A stretch of 64,000 nucleotides of DNA from Gorillibacterium timonense (GCF_001457415.1 NZ_LN881724.1:1240001-1304000), one strand, 5' to 3'; positions 54,728-63,695 are shown, counted from the stretch's first letter. Notes: a model not told the origin generated them from the letters alone. Made by a program: numbers and translations.

Positions 54728-55885
54728 ATGTTATATCGTACGTATGGTAAAACCAACGAACAGGTGTCCGTTCTCGGCTTCGGCTGTATGAGGCTTCCGG
54801 TGCTGGACGGCATTGCCCGCAATATCGACGACGAGAAAGCGATCGCCATGCTGCGGCATGCCATTGACAATGGCGTCAACTATGTGGATACGGCTTATCC
54901 CTACCATGGAGACGGAATGGGAGGGGGCGGAGCAAGCGAGCCGTTCGTCGCCCGAGCGTTAAAGGACGGCTATCGGGACAAGGTGATGATCGCCACGAAG
55001 CTTCCTTCATGGCTCATCAAGACGAGAGAGGATATGGATCGTTATCTGAACGAGCAGCTGGAGCGTCTGGAAACGGATCACATCGATTTCTATCTGGTTC
55101 ATGCTCTCAACGCAGGCACTTGGAAAACGATGAAGGAGCTGAATGTCGGCGAATTCCTCGATCGCGCGATGGAGGACGGCCGTATTCGTCATGCGGGATT
55201 CTCCTTCCATGATGAGCTCCCCCTGTTCAAGGAGATCGTCGATGCCTACGACTGGAGCTTCTGTCAGGTGCAGTACAACTACCTGGACGAGTACTATCAA
55301 GCGGGGATTGAAGGCTTGGAATACGCGGCAGCCAAAGGCATCGGCATCGCAGTCATGGAGCCGCTGCGCGGAGGGAAGCTTGTGCGCGACGTCCCTAACG
55401 GCGTTCAAGCCGCCTTTGATAAGGCGGAGCCGAAGCGGACTCCCGCCGAATGGGCACTTCGCTGGGTGTGGAACAACCCGAATGTGGCCGTCACCCTCAG
55501 CGGCATGAGCACGATGGAGCAGGTCGTCGAAAACCTGAAGATCGCTAGCGTTGCCGAGCCGAACTCGCTGAACCAGCAAGAGCTGGAGATCGTCGGCGAA
55601 GCCAGAGACGCTTTCCGCCGGATGAAGGTCAACTGCACCGCTTGCGCCTACTGCATGCCTTGTCCGGCCGGCGTCAACATTCCCGGCAACTTTTCTCTCA
55701 TCAACGAATATTACTTCCTCGACAACGATAGACAGAAGCAGGGGCTCAAGAGTGCCTATACGTCCCGCATGGAGGAAGAACACAGCGCTTCGATGTGCGT
55801 GGAATGCGGCACCTGCGAGGAGCACTGCCCGCAAAATCTCTCGATTATCGAGGAGCTAAAGCATGTAGTCGAAGTATTCGCTTAA
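54728..55885 (+). CDS. Aldo/keto reductase with C-terminal ferredoxin-like domain
   Basis: The 385-residue protein has an N-terminal AKR barrel (GKTNEQVSVLGFGCMRLPV, the catalytic-type YVDTAYPYHGD, ATKLPSW, IDFYLVHALN). Its C-terminal ~90 residues carry two cysteine clusters, CTACAYCMPCP and CVECGTCEEHCP, which would bind [4Fe-4S] clusters. AGGGGGAATC precedes the ATG. It is an NAD(P)H- or ferredoxin-linked reductase; the substrate is unknown. The nickel importer genes start 22 nt downstream. Confidence 0.9.
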   Translation: MLYRTYGKTNEQVSVLGFGCMRLPVLDGIARNIDDEKAIAMLRHAIDNGVNYVDTAYPYHGDGMGGGGASEPFVARALKDGYRDKVMIATKLPSWLIKTREDMDRYLNEQLERLETDHIDFYLVHALNAGTWKTMKELNVGEFLDRAMEDGRIRHAGFSFHDELPLFKEIVDAYDWSFCQVQYNYLDEYYQAGIEGLEYAAAKGIGIAVMEPLRGGKLVRDVPNGVQAAFDKAEPKRTPAEWALRWVWNNPNVAVTLSGMSTMEQVVENLKIASVAEPNSLNQQELEIVGEARDAFRRMKVNCTACAYCMPCPAGVNIPGNFSLINEYYFLDNDRQKQGLKSAYTSRMEEEHSASMCVECGTCEEHCPQNLSIIEELKHVVEVFA

Positions 55886-55907
55886 GCGCGAATTAGAGGA
55901 GGGCTTC

Positions 55908-56891
55908 ATGCATATTCCCGATCATTACTTGAGCCCGTCCACTTGCGCGGTTCTAGCCGCCGCGATGCTGCCTGTCTGGGGCTGGGCAGGCGGACGAGTG
56001 AAGCGAGAGCTGTCACGTAAGAAGATTCCTTATATCGGAGTCGGGGCCGCCTTTTCTTTTCTGATCATGATGGTGAACTTGCCTCTGCCCGGCGGAACAA
56101 GCGGACATGCAGTAGGAGCCGCTCTAGCTGCGATTCTGTGGGGACCCGCCTTCGCGGTCATCTCCACCTCGGTCGCGCTGGCCATCCAAGCGCTCGTGTT
56201 CGGAGACGGCGGAATTCTCGCCTTCGGAGCCAACTGCTTCAACATGGCGTTCGCGATGCCGCTGATCGCATACGGGCTGTTCAAGCTGATTGGCGGACGG
56301 AATGCTGGGCCAAAACGCAAGTCAATCGCAGCTTTTATTGCCGGTTACGTCTCTCTCAACGCCGCAGCTTTCCTGACTTCATTGGAGTTCGGCATTCAAC
56401 CCTTGCTCTTTACGGACAAGGCGGGGTTGCCGCTGTACGGACCTTACGGCTTGGATGTCGCCATCCCGGCCATGATGATCCCACATCTGCTGGTCATCGG
56501 AATCGTGGAGGGGCTGGTAACGGCGGGCGTGTACCGGTACGTGAGCAAGGCATCTCCCGATTTTCTCTATGAAGGCAGCCGTAAGTCGCTTAAAACAGCG
56601 TATCTCTACCTCGGCGGTCTCCTCGCGCTTACCCCGCTTGGCCTCCTGGCTGCAGGAACGGCTTGGGGAGAATGGGGGACGGATGAAATCCGGAGCCTGC
56701 TCGGTTTTATCCCTCAAGGGATGAAGAGTGGCATGAATTGGAGGGCACCCTTCACCGATTATTCCTTGACGGGGATCCATCAAATTGCGGGGTACCTGAT
56801 GTCCGGTGTGATCGGCGTCCTGTTGATCGGCTTGATGATTTGGCTCGCGGGCAAGCTGTCCACCGCGAAGACGGATGAATCGCGTGAGTGA
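55908..56891 (+). CDS. CbiM-type nickel/cobalt ECF transporter substrate component with C-terminal extension
   Basis: The 327-residue membrane protein begins MHIPDHYLSPSTC, close to the MHIPDGFLSP start of CbiM/NikM proteins in which the N-terminal amine and His2 bind the metal ion. About 7 helices follow. The C-terminal part (ALTPLGLLAAGTAWGEW then a last helix) resembles the CbiN/PDGLE module, so this looks like a CbiM-CbiN fusion. The larCEB genes downstream indicate nickel rather than cobalt, as for the nickel transporter linked to lar genes in Lactobacillus plantarum. It overlaps the next gene by 17 bp. Confidence 0.88.
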   Translation: MHIPDHYLSPSTCAVLAAAMLPVWGWAGGRVKRELSRKKIPYIGVGAAFSFLIMMVNLPLPGGTSGHAVGAALAAILWGPAFAVISTSVALAIQALVFGDGGILAFGANCFNMAFAMPLIAYGLFKLIGGRNAGPKRKSIAAFIAGYVSLNAAAFLTSLEFGIQPLLFTDKAGLPLYGPYGLDVAIPAMMIPHLLVIGIVEGLVTAGVYRYVSKASPDFLYEGSRKSLKTAYLYLGGLLALTPLGLLAAGTAWGEWGTDEIRSLLGFIPQGMKSGMNWRAPFTDYSLTGIHQIAGYLMSGVIGVLLIGLMIWLAGKLSTAKTDESRE

Positions 56892-57741
56892 GGATTGGCT
56901 GTACGTCCCCGAGAATTACAACCCGCCTAAGGAACGGGACAAGTTCCTTGACAAGAGCCTGCTTTCGTTTCTTCGGGGGCTCACCGTTATTCGCAGCCGG
57001 GGGGAACGGCGAGCCTTCTTTGAAGTTCGGCCTTCGTTGCGAATTCTGGGAGCTCTGATTCTTTTGATCCTGATCGCTTTAACAAGGCAATTTCCCTTCC
57101 TGCTGGTTCTGGATGGAATTGGACTCTGGATGCTTTGGTGGAAAAGCGGAAGGTTCGAGAATGGAGAAGAAGAAAGCAGCGGTTCACCTGGGTATGGGGA
57201 ACGAATGAGCAAACGGCTCCGGAAAGGGGGTCGGGAGCTGGCGCTCTGTCTCCTTTTTCCATTGGCGATGCTCGTAGCGCTCGTTCCGGCTATCCTCCAC
57301 GGAAACGGGATGAACAGCCTTCTCCTCGTGCTGAAAATGGCGACAAGCCTCCTCGCGGTAAGGCTTCTTCTCATGGATGGCAGCTGGAGCGAGCTGATCC
57401 GAGGTTTGAAAGGGTTGTACTTGCCCGACATGCTGATCTGGATTCTTGAGATGGCATTCCGTTCGATCCTGCTGCTCGGGGAACTCGGCTTCGCTCTTCT
57501 GCAGGCGTTGAAGCTGAGAAGGGTTGGAACACCTCGCGGAACATATCGGTCGCTGACCGGAATCATGGGGAGCTTGTTCCTGAACAGTGCGCGGATGAGC
57601 GAGGAGATGGCGGATGCGATGGAATGCCGCGGCTTTGTTGGAGTTTATCGGGCGGATTCGGGGGGAAGCAAATTCCGTTTAGTCGAAGGGATCTACATGG
57701 CGAGTCTCTTTGGCATCGCCGTCCTCTATTGGGTTTGGTGA
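56875..57741 (+). CDS. CbiQ-type ECF transporter transmembrane component
   Basis: The 288-residue protein has 5-6 membrane helices. The CbiQ/EcfT coupling motifs are seen in ALKLRRVGTPRGT and MECRGFVG, which contact the ATPase. ATG 56875 lies inside the end of the CbiM gene. It links the CbiM-like substrate protein with the CbiO-like ATPase, encoded 12 nt downstream. Confidence 0.87.
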   Translation: MNRVSEDWLYVPENYNPPKERDKFLDKSLLSFLRGLTVIRSRGERRAFFEVRPSLRILGALILLILIALTRQFPFLLVLDGIGLWMLWWKSGRFENGEEESSGSPGYGERMSKRLRKGGRELALCLLFPLAMLVALVPAILHGNGMNSLLLVLKMATSLLAVRLLLMDGSWSELIRGLKGLYLPDMLIWILEMAFRSILLLGELGFALLQALKLRRVGTPRGTYRSLTGIMGSLFLNSARMSEEMADAMECRGFVGVYRADSGGSKFRLVEGIYMASLFGIAVLYWVW

Positions 57742-57753
57742 AGGAGAAAAAGG

Positions 57754-58479
57754 ATGCTGGATTTGCAAGACGTTTCCTATCAGTATCGGGGTAAGTTCGC
57801 GCTCGATGGGATTACTTTGAGGATTGAGCAAGGCGGGGCCGTGGCCTTCATCGGTCCGAACGGCAGCGGGAAATCGACTCTCTTTAAGCTCATGAACGGG
57901 CTGCTTTTTCCGAGCCGAGGCCGTTACCGATTTGATTCCGAGGAGATCACGGAAGACAAGCTCAAGGATGTCGCGTTCTCTCGGAGATTTCATCAGCGGA
58001 TCGGCTTTGTTTTTCAAAACCCGGATACCCAGCTGTTCTGCTCCAGCGTTCAGGAAGAGATCGCGTTCGGACCACATCAGATGGGACTGGCGGAGTCGGA
58101 CGTGAATCGGAGAGTCGAGGATTGCCTGGAGCTTTTGCAGATAAAGAAGCTTCGCGGTGAACATCCCTGGAACTTGAGCGGCGGTGAGAAAAAGCGGGTA
58201 GCGATCGCGGCCGTCCTGGCCATGAACCCAGATGTGCTGGTCTTGGACGAACCGATGAACGGGATCGATCCGAAGGGGAAAGCCTTCTTGAGAGAGCTTT
58301 TGCTGCGTTTGCATGCCAGCGGCAAGACCATTGTTGCTGCTACTCATGATTTTGCTTATGTGGAGGGGATCTTCCGGCGTGCGGTCGTCCTAACCGAGGA
58401 TCACCGGCTGGTGAGAGACGATGAAGCGGAACGGGTTATGAGCGACTCGGTTTTCTTGAAGCAGCACAATATCATGTAG
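57754..58479 (+). CDS. CbiO-type ECF transporter ATP-binding protein
   Basis: The 241-residue ATPase has Walker A GPNGSGKST, signature NLSGGEKKRVAIAAVLAM, Walker B VLVLDEPMNGID and AATHDFAYVEG. The pattern FQNPDTQLFCSSVQEEIAFGP is characteristic of CbiO/EcfA proteins. GGAGAAAAAGG precedes ATG 57754. A palindromic element begins at its stop codon. Confidence 0.92.
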   Translation: MLDLQDVSYQYRGKFALDGITLRIEQGGAVAFIGPNGSGKSTLFKLMNGLLFPSRGRYRFDSEEITEDKLKDVAFSRRFHQRIGFVFQNPDTQLFCSSVQEEIAFGPHQMGLAESDVNRRVEDCLELLQIKKLRGEHPWNLSGGEKKRVAIAAVLAMNPDVLVLDEPMNGIDPKGKAFLRELLLRLHASGKTIVAATHDFAYVEGIFRRAVVLTEDHRLVRDDEAERVMSDSVFLKQHNIM

Positions 58480-58577
58480 AGCGTATCTTCGAACCCGATT
58501 TCATGCCGATTTACGATATCGGTTCAGGCCATGCTCATCCATGATTCGATCAAATCATAGGTTCGAAGATACGCTCT
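58478..58577. repeat. Palindromic element between cbiO and larC
   Basis: A perfect 18-bp inverted repeat (58478-58495 with 58560-58577, AGAGCGTATCTTCGAACC) encloses 64 nt that contain two smaller hairpins (CCGAT..ATCGG and ATGATT..AATCAT). The left arm overlaps the cbiO stop codon. No T-run follows, so a terminator is unlikely. It could be a repetitive palindromic element or an mRNA processing/stability stem. Confidence 0.8.
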
Positions 58578-58629
58578 GATCGATACGGATCGGCAGCGTG
58601 GGCTAAGTTTGAACGATAGGAGATAACCA

Positions 58630-60006
58630 ATGAAGATTCTCTATTATGATTGCTTCGCAGGCATCAGCGGGGATATGAACCTGGGTGCGCTCATCGACGC
58701 CGGAGTCGATCCCGACTACTTCCTACGGGAGATTGCCAAGCTCAATCTGCAGGGAGAGTTCGAAGTCCGCATTGCCAAGGCCTTGAAAAAGGGAATCAGC
58801 GGCACCAAAGTCGATGTCCTGCTGACGGGCGGCGGTCACACGGAAGCTTCCCATGAACGTGTGAAGCCGATAGCCGTGAAGCCTCTGCAGGCGGGAAGCC
58901 GCTTCAAGATGGTATCGGCGCATTCTCACGAGCATGAGCACAGTCATACACACGCCCATGAGCATGACCATGACCACTTGAATGCCCATTCCCACACACA
59001 TGATCACAGCCACGATCACCATCACCGCAACGTGCGTGACATTGAGCGGATTATCGCAGCGAGCTCCCTTTCGGATTCGGTCAAGGAAGTTAGTATGAAG
59101 ATCTTCATGCAGGTGGCGCTCGCGGAGGCGAAGGTGCATGGCAAGCCGCTGGAGGAGGTTCATTTCCACGAGGTCGGCGCTATCGATTCCATCGTCGATA
59201 TCGTCGGCGCGGCGATCTGCCTCGATTATCTCCAAGTGGACAAGGTGTTGGCTTCTCCCGTTCAAGTCGGCGGCGGTTTCGTGCGCTGCGCCCACGGTTT
59301 GATTCCGGTTCCCGCTCCCGCTACGGTTGAAATTCTTAAGGGCATCCCGGTGAAAGCGGGCCTCGTTCCCTTCGAGACGACGACGCCGACAGGCGCAGCC
59401 ATTCTTGCCGCCGTTGTAGACGAATTTACCGATAAAACCGATTTTGTCATGGAAGCGGTGGGTTACGGTCTTGGCACACGGGAGCTGGAAATCCCCAATG
59501 TCCTTCGCGTATTCTTGGGCCGTATAGAAGAGAAGAGGGAGTCTGCACCCGGGCCGATCCTGCTCGAGACGAACATCGACGATATGAACCCGGAACTATA
59601 CGGGTATGTGGAGGAACAGCTTTTTGCCCACGGGGCATCGGATGTATTTAAAACTCCAATCATCATGAAAAAGGGCCGCCCCGCCGTCAAGCTGAGCGTG
59701 CTCGTAAGCTCGAAGCGGGAGAAGGAGGTCTTGGAGGTGATTTTCCGGGAAACCACTTCTCTGGGCGTTCGGAAGTTCCCGGTAGGCAAGGCGATGCTGG
59801 ACCGTCGCTTCGTTAAGCACAACACCCGTTACGGCGAGGTGACGATCAAGAATTCTTATTATGAAGGCAAGCTCGTCAAGTACAAGCCGGAGTATGAAGA
59901 TTGCAAGCGTCTGGCTCAAGAGAACGGAGTCCCGATCTCCAAGATCTATCGGGAAATCTATACGAGCTACGAGGTGAACCTGGATGAATCCGAACCCGAA
60001 GTATGA
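58630..60006 (+). CDS. larC: LarC, nickel insertase for the nickel-pincer nucleotide cofactor
   Basis: The 458-residue protein inserts nickel into the pincer nucleotide (using CTP, by family knowledge) to finish the NPN cofactor. It starts ILYYDCFAGISGDMNLGALIDAGV, has EVHFHEVGAIDSIVDIVGAA, and a His-rich stretch at residues about 95-135 (repeated His-Glu/His-Asp), a likely nickel store. The C-terminal domain has LLETNIDDMNPELYGYVEEQLF. Here it is a single unbroken gene, unlike L. plantarum where larC is split by a frameshift. GATAGGAGAT precedes the ATG. It overlaps larE by 23 bp. Confidence 0.93.
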   Translation: MKILYYDCFAGISGDMNLGALIDAGVDPDYFLREIAKLNLQGEFEVRIAKALKKGISGTKVDVLLTGGGHTEASHERVKPIAVKPLQAGSRFKMVSAHSHEHEHSHTHAHEHDHDHLNAHSHTHDHSHDHHHRNVRDIERIIAASSLSDSVKEVSMKIFMQVALAEAKVHGKPLEEVHFHEVGAIDSIVDIVGAAICLDYLQVDKVLASPVQVGGGFVRCAHGLIPVPAPATVEILKGIPVKAGLVPFETTTPTGAAILAAVVDEFTDKTDFVMEAVGYGLGTRELEIPNVLRVFLGRIEEKRESAPGPILLETNIDDMNPELYGYVEEQLFAHGASDVFKTPIIMKKGRPAVKLSVLVSSKREKEVLEVIFRETTSLGVRKFPVGKAMLDRRFVKHNTRYGEVTIKNSYYEGKLVKYKPEYEDCKRLAQENGVPISKIYREIYTSYEVNLDESEPEV

Positions 60007-60799
60007 GGCGTTGTTGACGTATTTGAAGCAGCTTGACCGGGTCGTACTGGCTTTTTCCGGAGGGGTGGACAGCACCTTCTTGCTGCGGGCAGCGAAGGAA
60101 GCGCTCGGAGACAACCTGAAGGCAGTCACGATCCTGTCCCCCTACATTCCCAAATGGGAGATCGAAGAGGCGAAGGAGCTTGTCGGTGAGCTCGGGGTAG
60201 ATTATGAGATCATCGAAGCTCCCTTGATCGATTCGATCAAGTTCAACCCGGAGGATCGCTGCTATCTGTGCAAAACCGCTGTGTTCAGCATGATCAAGGA
60301 AAATGCGGCAAGAGGCGGCTACAAGTATGTCATCGATGGAACCAACTTCGACGACATTCAAGATTACCGGCCAGGGCTAAAGGCGCTAGGCGAATTAGGC
60401 GTGAAGAGCCCGCTGCGAGACTGTGAGCTGACTAAGGCTGAGATTCGCAGCCTGTCCAAGGAGCTTGGACTTCCTACCTGGGATAAGCCGCCGTATGCCT
60501 GTCTGTTGACTCGCATTCCGTACGGTAACGAGCTGAAGGTCGAAGACTTCGAGAAGATTGAGCGGGCGGAAACATACATGATGGACCTCGGCTTCCGGGC
60601 CATCCGCGTTCGCTGCCACGGAGATCTGGCTCGCATCGAAGTAGGACGGAGCGACCGCAGCCGTCTGTTCGACGAGGAGCTTATGGACCAGATCTCGGAG
60701 AAATTGAAGGAGTTCGGCTTCCGCTACGTTTCCCTCGATCTGGCGGGCTACAAGACGGGCAGCCTGAACGCTGCGATCGGCGTCGGGGTAACAGGGTGA
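59984..60799 (+). CDS. larE: LarE, sulfur insertase for the nickel-pincer nucleotide
   Basis: The 271-residue ATP-pyrophosphatase-family enzyme has the PP-loop AFSGGVDST at residues 23-31. It thiolates the pyridinium dinucleotide twice. C173 in YACLLTRIPYG probably corresponds to the sacrificial Cys176 of L. plantarum LarE. There is also a CxxC pair, C93/C96 in DRCYLC, that with C173 recalls the three-cysteine, [4Fe-4S]-type LarE enzymes, which would be catalytic; this subtype is inferred. GAGGTGA precedes the ATG inside larC. Confidence 0.92.
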   Translation: MNPNPKYEALLTYLKQLDRVVLAFSGGVDSTFLLRAAKEALGDNLKAVTILSPYIPKWEIEEAKELVGELGVDYEIIEAPLIDSIKFNPEDRCYLCKTAVFSMIKENAARGGYKYVIDGTNFDDIQDYRPGLKALGELGVKSPLRDCELTKAEIRSLSKELGLPTWDKPPYACLLTRIPYGNELKVEDFEKIERAETYMMDLGFRAIRVRCHGDLARIEVGRSDRSRLFDEELMDQISEKLKEFGFRYVSLDLAGYKTGSLNAAIGVGVTG

Positions 60800-60805
60800 C
60801 GCACA

Positions 60806-61552
60806 ATGGATAAGGAAGCGCTCCGCAAGCTGTTGACGTCCGTCCGCACAGGCGAGGTCGAGATTGAGGACGCCTTGGGCGATCTGGAGGACCTGCCGTT
60901 CAAGGATCTCGGCATGGCGCTCATCGACAATCATCGGGAGGTGCGGACCGGAGCGCCCGAGGTTGTCTATGGCGCGGGGAAGACAGTCGAGCAGGTGAAG
61001 GAGATCGTTCGTTACATGCTCACGCGCGACAATAACATCCTCGTTACCCGGGCGAGCATCGAGATGTATGAAGCGGTGAGAGAGGTCTGCCCGGAGGCCG
61101 CGTACAACACGCTCGGTCGGACGATCACGATCTGGCGCAAGCCGCAGGAGTTGACGGAAAGCTATATCGTCGTCGTCTCGGCGGGCACCTCCGACCTGCC
61201 GGTCGTCGAGGAGGCGGTCGAGACGGCCCGCATACTCGGCAACCGCGTCGAGAAGATCACAGATGTCGGCGTGGCTGGCATCCATCGGCTGTTCGCTCGT
61301 CTCGACGTCATCCGTGGCGCCAAGGTCGTCGTGGTCGTCGCCGGGATGGAAGGCGCTCTCGCCAGCGTCATGGGCGGGCTGGTCGAGAAACCCGTAATCG
61401 CCGTTCCGACCAGCGTAGGTTATGGCGCGAATTTCGGCGGCTTGTCCGCCTTGCTGTCCATGCTCAACAGCTGCGCGAGCGGCGTGAGCGTGGTCAACAT
61501 CGACAACGGGTACGGCGCCGCCTGCTGCGCAAGCATGATCAACAAGCTGTAA
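60806..61552 (+). CDS. larB: LarB, pyridinium dinucleotide carboxylase
   Basis: The 248-residue protein carboxylates and hydrolyses nicotinic acid adenine dinucleotide, the first NPN step. The C-terminal half is PurE-like: VVSAGTSDLPVVEEAVETA, VTDVGVAGIH-type, and KPVIAVPTSVGYGANFGGL, with GYGAACCASMI at the end. It starts 6 nt after larE and is the last gene of the operon. The lactate racemase gene larA is not in the window. Confidence 0.93.
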   Translation: MDKEALRKLLTSVRTGEVEIEDALGDLEDLPFKDLGMALIDNHREVRTGAPEVVYGAGKTVEQVKEIVRYMLTRDNNILVTRASIEMYEAVREVCPEAAYNTLGRTITIWRKPQELTESYIVVVSAGTSDLPVVEEAVETARILGNRVEKITDVGVAGIHRLFARLDVIRGAKVVVVVAGMEGALASVMGGLVEKPVIAVPTSVGYGANFGGLSALLSMLNSCASGVSVVNIDNGYGAACCASMINKL

Positions 61553-61656
61553 GGAAGCGAGCAGGGAGGAACTTCTCGGCTTCGGTTTCGGCGAGATGGT
61601 CAATTGGAGCCTATGCCATCCGTAGCTAGGAAGGATCAAAGATCTATTCCGGATAA

Positions 61657-61708
61657 CAAAAGGGGCAGTTCAAAAGCAGATTTCGCCTGCTTTTAACTGC
61701 CCCTTTTG
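61657..61708. terminator. Bidirectional intrinsic terminator
   Basis: A 22-bp stem (CAAAAGGGGCAGTT + AAAAGCAG paired with CTGCTTTT + AACTGCCCCTTTTG, one bulged base) ends in T4 on either strand. It lies between the convergent larB and anti-sigma genes. Confidence 0.92.
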
Positions 61709-61792
61709 ATTGGCTGGACGGTAGCAAGGGAACGAATCATGCAGACGGAATTGCTGCGCTTCATTCGCTCCTTTTTGTTCCCAGCCCAAGTA

Positions 61793-62881
61793 TCAATTCA
61801 GAGCTTGAAGCTCATTCCACACTTTATCGAATACGGACGCATCCACTTGAAAGATAACGTCTGCCATACCGTAGGAGACATATCCCGGCTTAAACAAGCG
61901 CAGCTCAACCTCGGAGCCGTCCTTCATGTGCAGCCGCAGGAAAGCCTGATCGGCTTCGTTGTCGTAGAGTCCTGCCTCCACGAGCGGCATTTTCTCAAGA
62001 GGCTTCGCCGAATACAAGGCATCTACGAACGCATCGACGCCGGATTGGTTCGTCAAAGGGATCAGCTTCTCGATGCCGTTGTTCCAGCTGTCAAAAGGCA
62101 GATAGTCCGCGGAAGCCACCCGGCCTTTCACTTGCAGCAGATCGAACAGGTCAGCTCCGGACGAAATCACCCGGTCATTCAGATTCTCATACAGCTCCGC
62201 ATAGACTTGACCGTCCAGCATCTGATAACCCATCAGCCGGAAGCCGGGATCATAGCCCTTGACGGTGTAGATGTCCGTCTCGCCGATCGTCGCTGCGAAC
62301 TCGGTCGCGTAGTCCTCCTGCTTGCTCCATTCGTCGATGCCGCCTTTGGTTCGGCCAAGCTTCTCCCCGCGAAGCGTTTCTGCCAGCTCGGGGGCGATTT
62401 TCGTACCCGCTTGGGTATAAATGTGCCCTTTGTAGACGAATAGGCCGATCATGTCCATCAAGACCCCGCTGTTTTCGGGAAGCTTGATCTTGGGCAGGGT
62501 GACAGCTCCCGATACCGGAGCCGTTTGGGAGCTGTCTAGACTATTTGCAGGTGTGGATGCTCCCGGCCCTATGGTGCCTACAGCGGAGGGAGAAACAGCC
62601 GCAACTGGCGGATTCCCTTCGGCACTCTTCTTCGAATCCCAGGCGGAGAAGCCGATGCCGACGGCTGCAACGAGCACAATGCCGGCAGCCGCTGCGGCGA
62701 AGGGAGCACGGCTTTTGCCCTCAAGCGGTGCGCGGCCCTTAGGTGGGCTGACCCTAGTTTGTGAACGATCTCCCTGCAGCGTGCCGTCTGCCACATTCAT
62801 CACGGAGCGTTCGATTCGAGCTTTCAAATCTACAGATGGTTGAATGCCGGTTATGGAGTGTTTCAAGTCTTCTTTTTTCAT
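61793..62881 (-). CDS. Probable anti-sigma factor, membrane protein
   Basis: The 362-residue protein has a cytoplasmic N-terminus (about 80 residues), one membrane helix (AAAAGIVLVAAVGIGFSAW, near residue 85) and a large extracytoplasmic domain after a Ser/Pro/Ala-rich linker. It overlaps the upstream sigma factor gene by 4 bp (ATGA), the classic sigma/anti-sigma arrangement. It has no zinc-type HxxxCxxC motif. It probably holds its sigma factor at the membrane until an envelope signal arrives. The extracytoplasmic domain is not recognised. Confidence 0.75.
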   Translation of the reverse strand: MKKEDLKHSITGIQPSVDLKARIERSVMNVADGTLQGDRSQTRVSPPKGRAPLEGKSRAPFAAAAAGIVLVAAVGIGFSAWDSKKSAEGNPPVAAVSPSAVGTIGPGASTPANSLDSSQTAPVSGAVTLPKIKLPENSGVLMDMIGLFVYKGHIYTQAGTKIAPELAETLRGEKLGRTKGGIDEWSKQEDYATEFAATIGETDIYTVKGYDPGFRLMGYQMLDGQVYAELYENLNDRVISSGADLFDLLQVKGRVASADYLPFDSWNNGIEKLIPLTNQSGVDAFVDALYSAKPLEKMPLVEAGLYDNEADQAFLRLHMKDGSEVELRLFKPGYVSYGMADVIFQVDASVFDKVWNELQALN

Positions 62882-63366
62882 AGGTCTTCCTCCTCCAGTT
62901 CGAGCCGGAGCAGCTCTCTTCCGCGCTTAAGCCGCATTTTGACAGCGGAGACTCCGATCTTCAGCATATCGGCGATCTCCTTTACCGGATAATCCTCGTA
63001 GTAATGCAGATAGACGACCGTTTTATAACGAAACGGCAGCTGCATCACCTGCTCCAGCACCTGCCGGTCGGCAGCGCTGCCTTCGTAATGGTCAAGGTTC
63101 TCCCGTTTGTCTACGCGGCGGCTCCACAGGCTGCTCCGCAAGGTTTTACAGTGGTTCGTGATGACGCGAATCAACCAGGCCTTCTCGTGACCGGGATCGT
63201 GAAAGGCGGGAGCTTTGTACAGCAGCTTCAGGAACGTGTCCTGCACCGCTTCCTCCGCATCGGCCCGATTCCCCAGATAGACCATGGCGATCCTGAAGAG
63301 CATGGTGCCGTAAGCTTCATATTTCTCGGAAAAGCGCTCGTCCGGCCGGGACGTCTCAACATGCAT
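62878..63366 (-). CDS. RNA polymerase sigma factor, ECF family
   Basis: The 162-residue protein has sigma region 2 (LFRIAMVYLGNRADAEEAVQDTFLKLL) and region 4 (LPFRYKTVVYLHYYEDYPVKEIADMLKIGVSAVKMRLKRGRELL, helix-turn-helix), joined by a short linker, as in the SigW/SigM-like ECF group. AAAGGAGG precedes the minus-strand ATG at 63366. Its target promoters are unknown; its own expression is often autoregulated in this family. Confidence 0.93.
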   Translation of the reverse strand: MHVETSRPDERFSEKYEAYGTMLFRIAMVYLGNRADAEEAVQDTFLKLLYKAPAFHDPGHEKAWLIRVITNHCKTLRSSLWSRRVDKRENLDHYEGSAADRQVLEQVMQLPFRYKTVVYLHYYEDYPVKEIADMLKIGVSAVKMRLKRGRELLRLELEEEDL

Positions 63367-63447
63367 CGCGCGTTGCCCTCCTTTACAACCTGAACACGAA
63401 CGGGAGGCTCATTTGGTCACATTTTACCATAAGAAAAATTATCACAT

Positions 63448-63476
63448 GAAAAAGGCCAACCGGAAACCGGCTGACC
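63448..63476 (-). terminator. Minus-strand intrinsic terminator
   Basis: Read on the minus strand, GGTCAGCCGG, loop TTT, CCGGTTGGCC and then TTTTTC form a 10-bp stem with two wobble pairs. It would end transcription of the gene at 63696-64000 before the sigma operon. Confidence 0.8.
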
Positions 63477-63695
63477 CGTCATGCAAACATACCTAGTGCG
63501 AAACACCAGTTAGAGGGACTCGTTTGAACTTCCCACAACTTAGCGTTATGTCTTGGCTGTTGGTGTTGATGGTGGAATGTGTGGATTGATTCGTTTGAAC
63601 TTCACTCAAAGCTCGTCCCCAGCCGATTCAGTCCTTAATCGGATTATAGAAGGAAGACAAGCTCCCTTTACTCTTATGAACCCGGGCTTCCTATC
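63477..63695. other. Intergenic, no gene seen
   Basis: I see no coding frame with a ribosome site here. A short direct repeat, CGTTTGAACTTC, occurs at about 63521 and 63594. With the terminator and the sigma factor promoter region, the gene-free stretch runs from 63367 to 63695. Confidence 0.6.

Noticed and set aside
58480..58629. A nickel/cobalt riboswitch before larC
   Set aside because: The region is dominated by a simple long palindrome, and I could not find the conserved four-helix-junction pattern of NiCo riboswitches.
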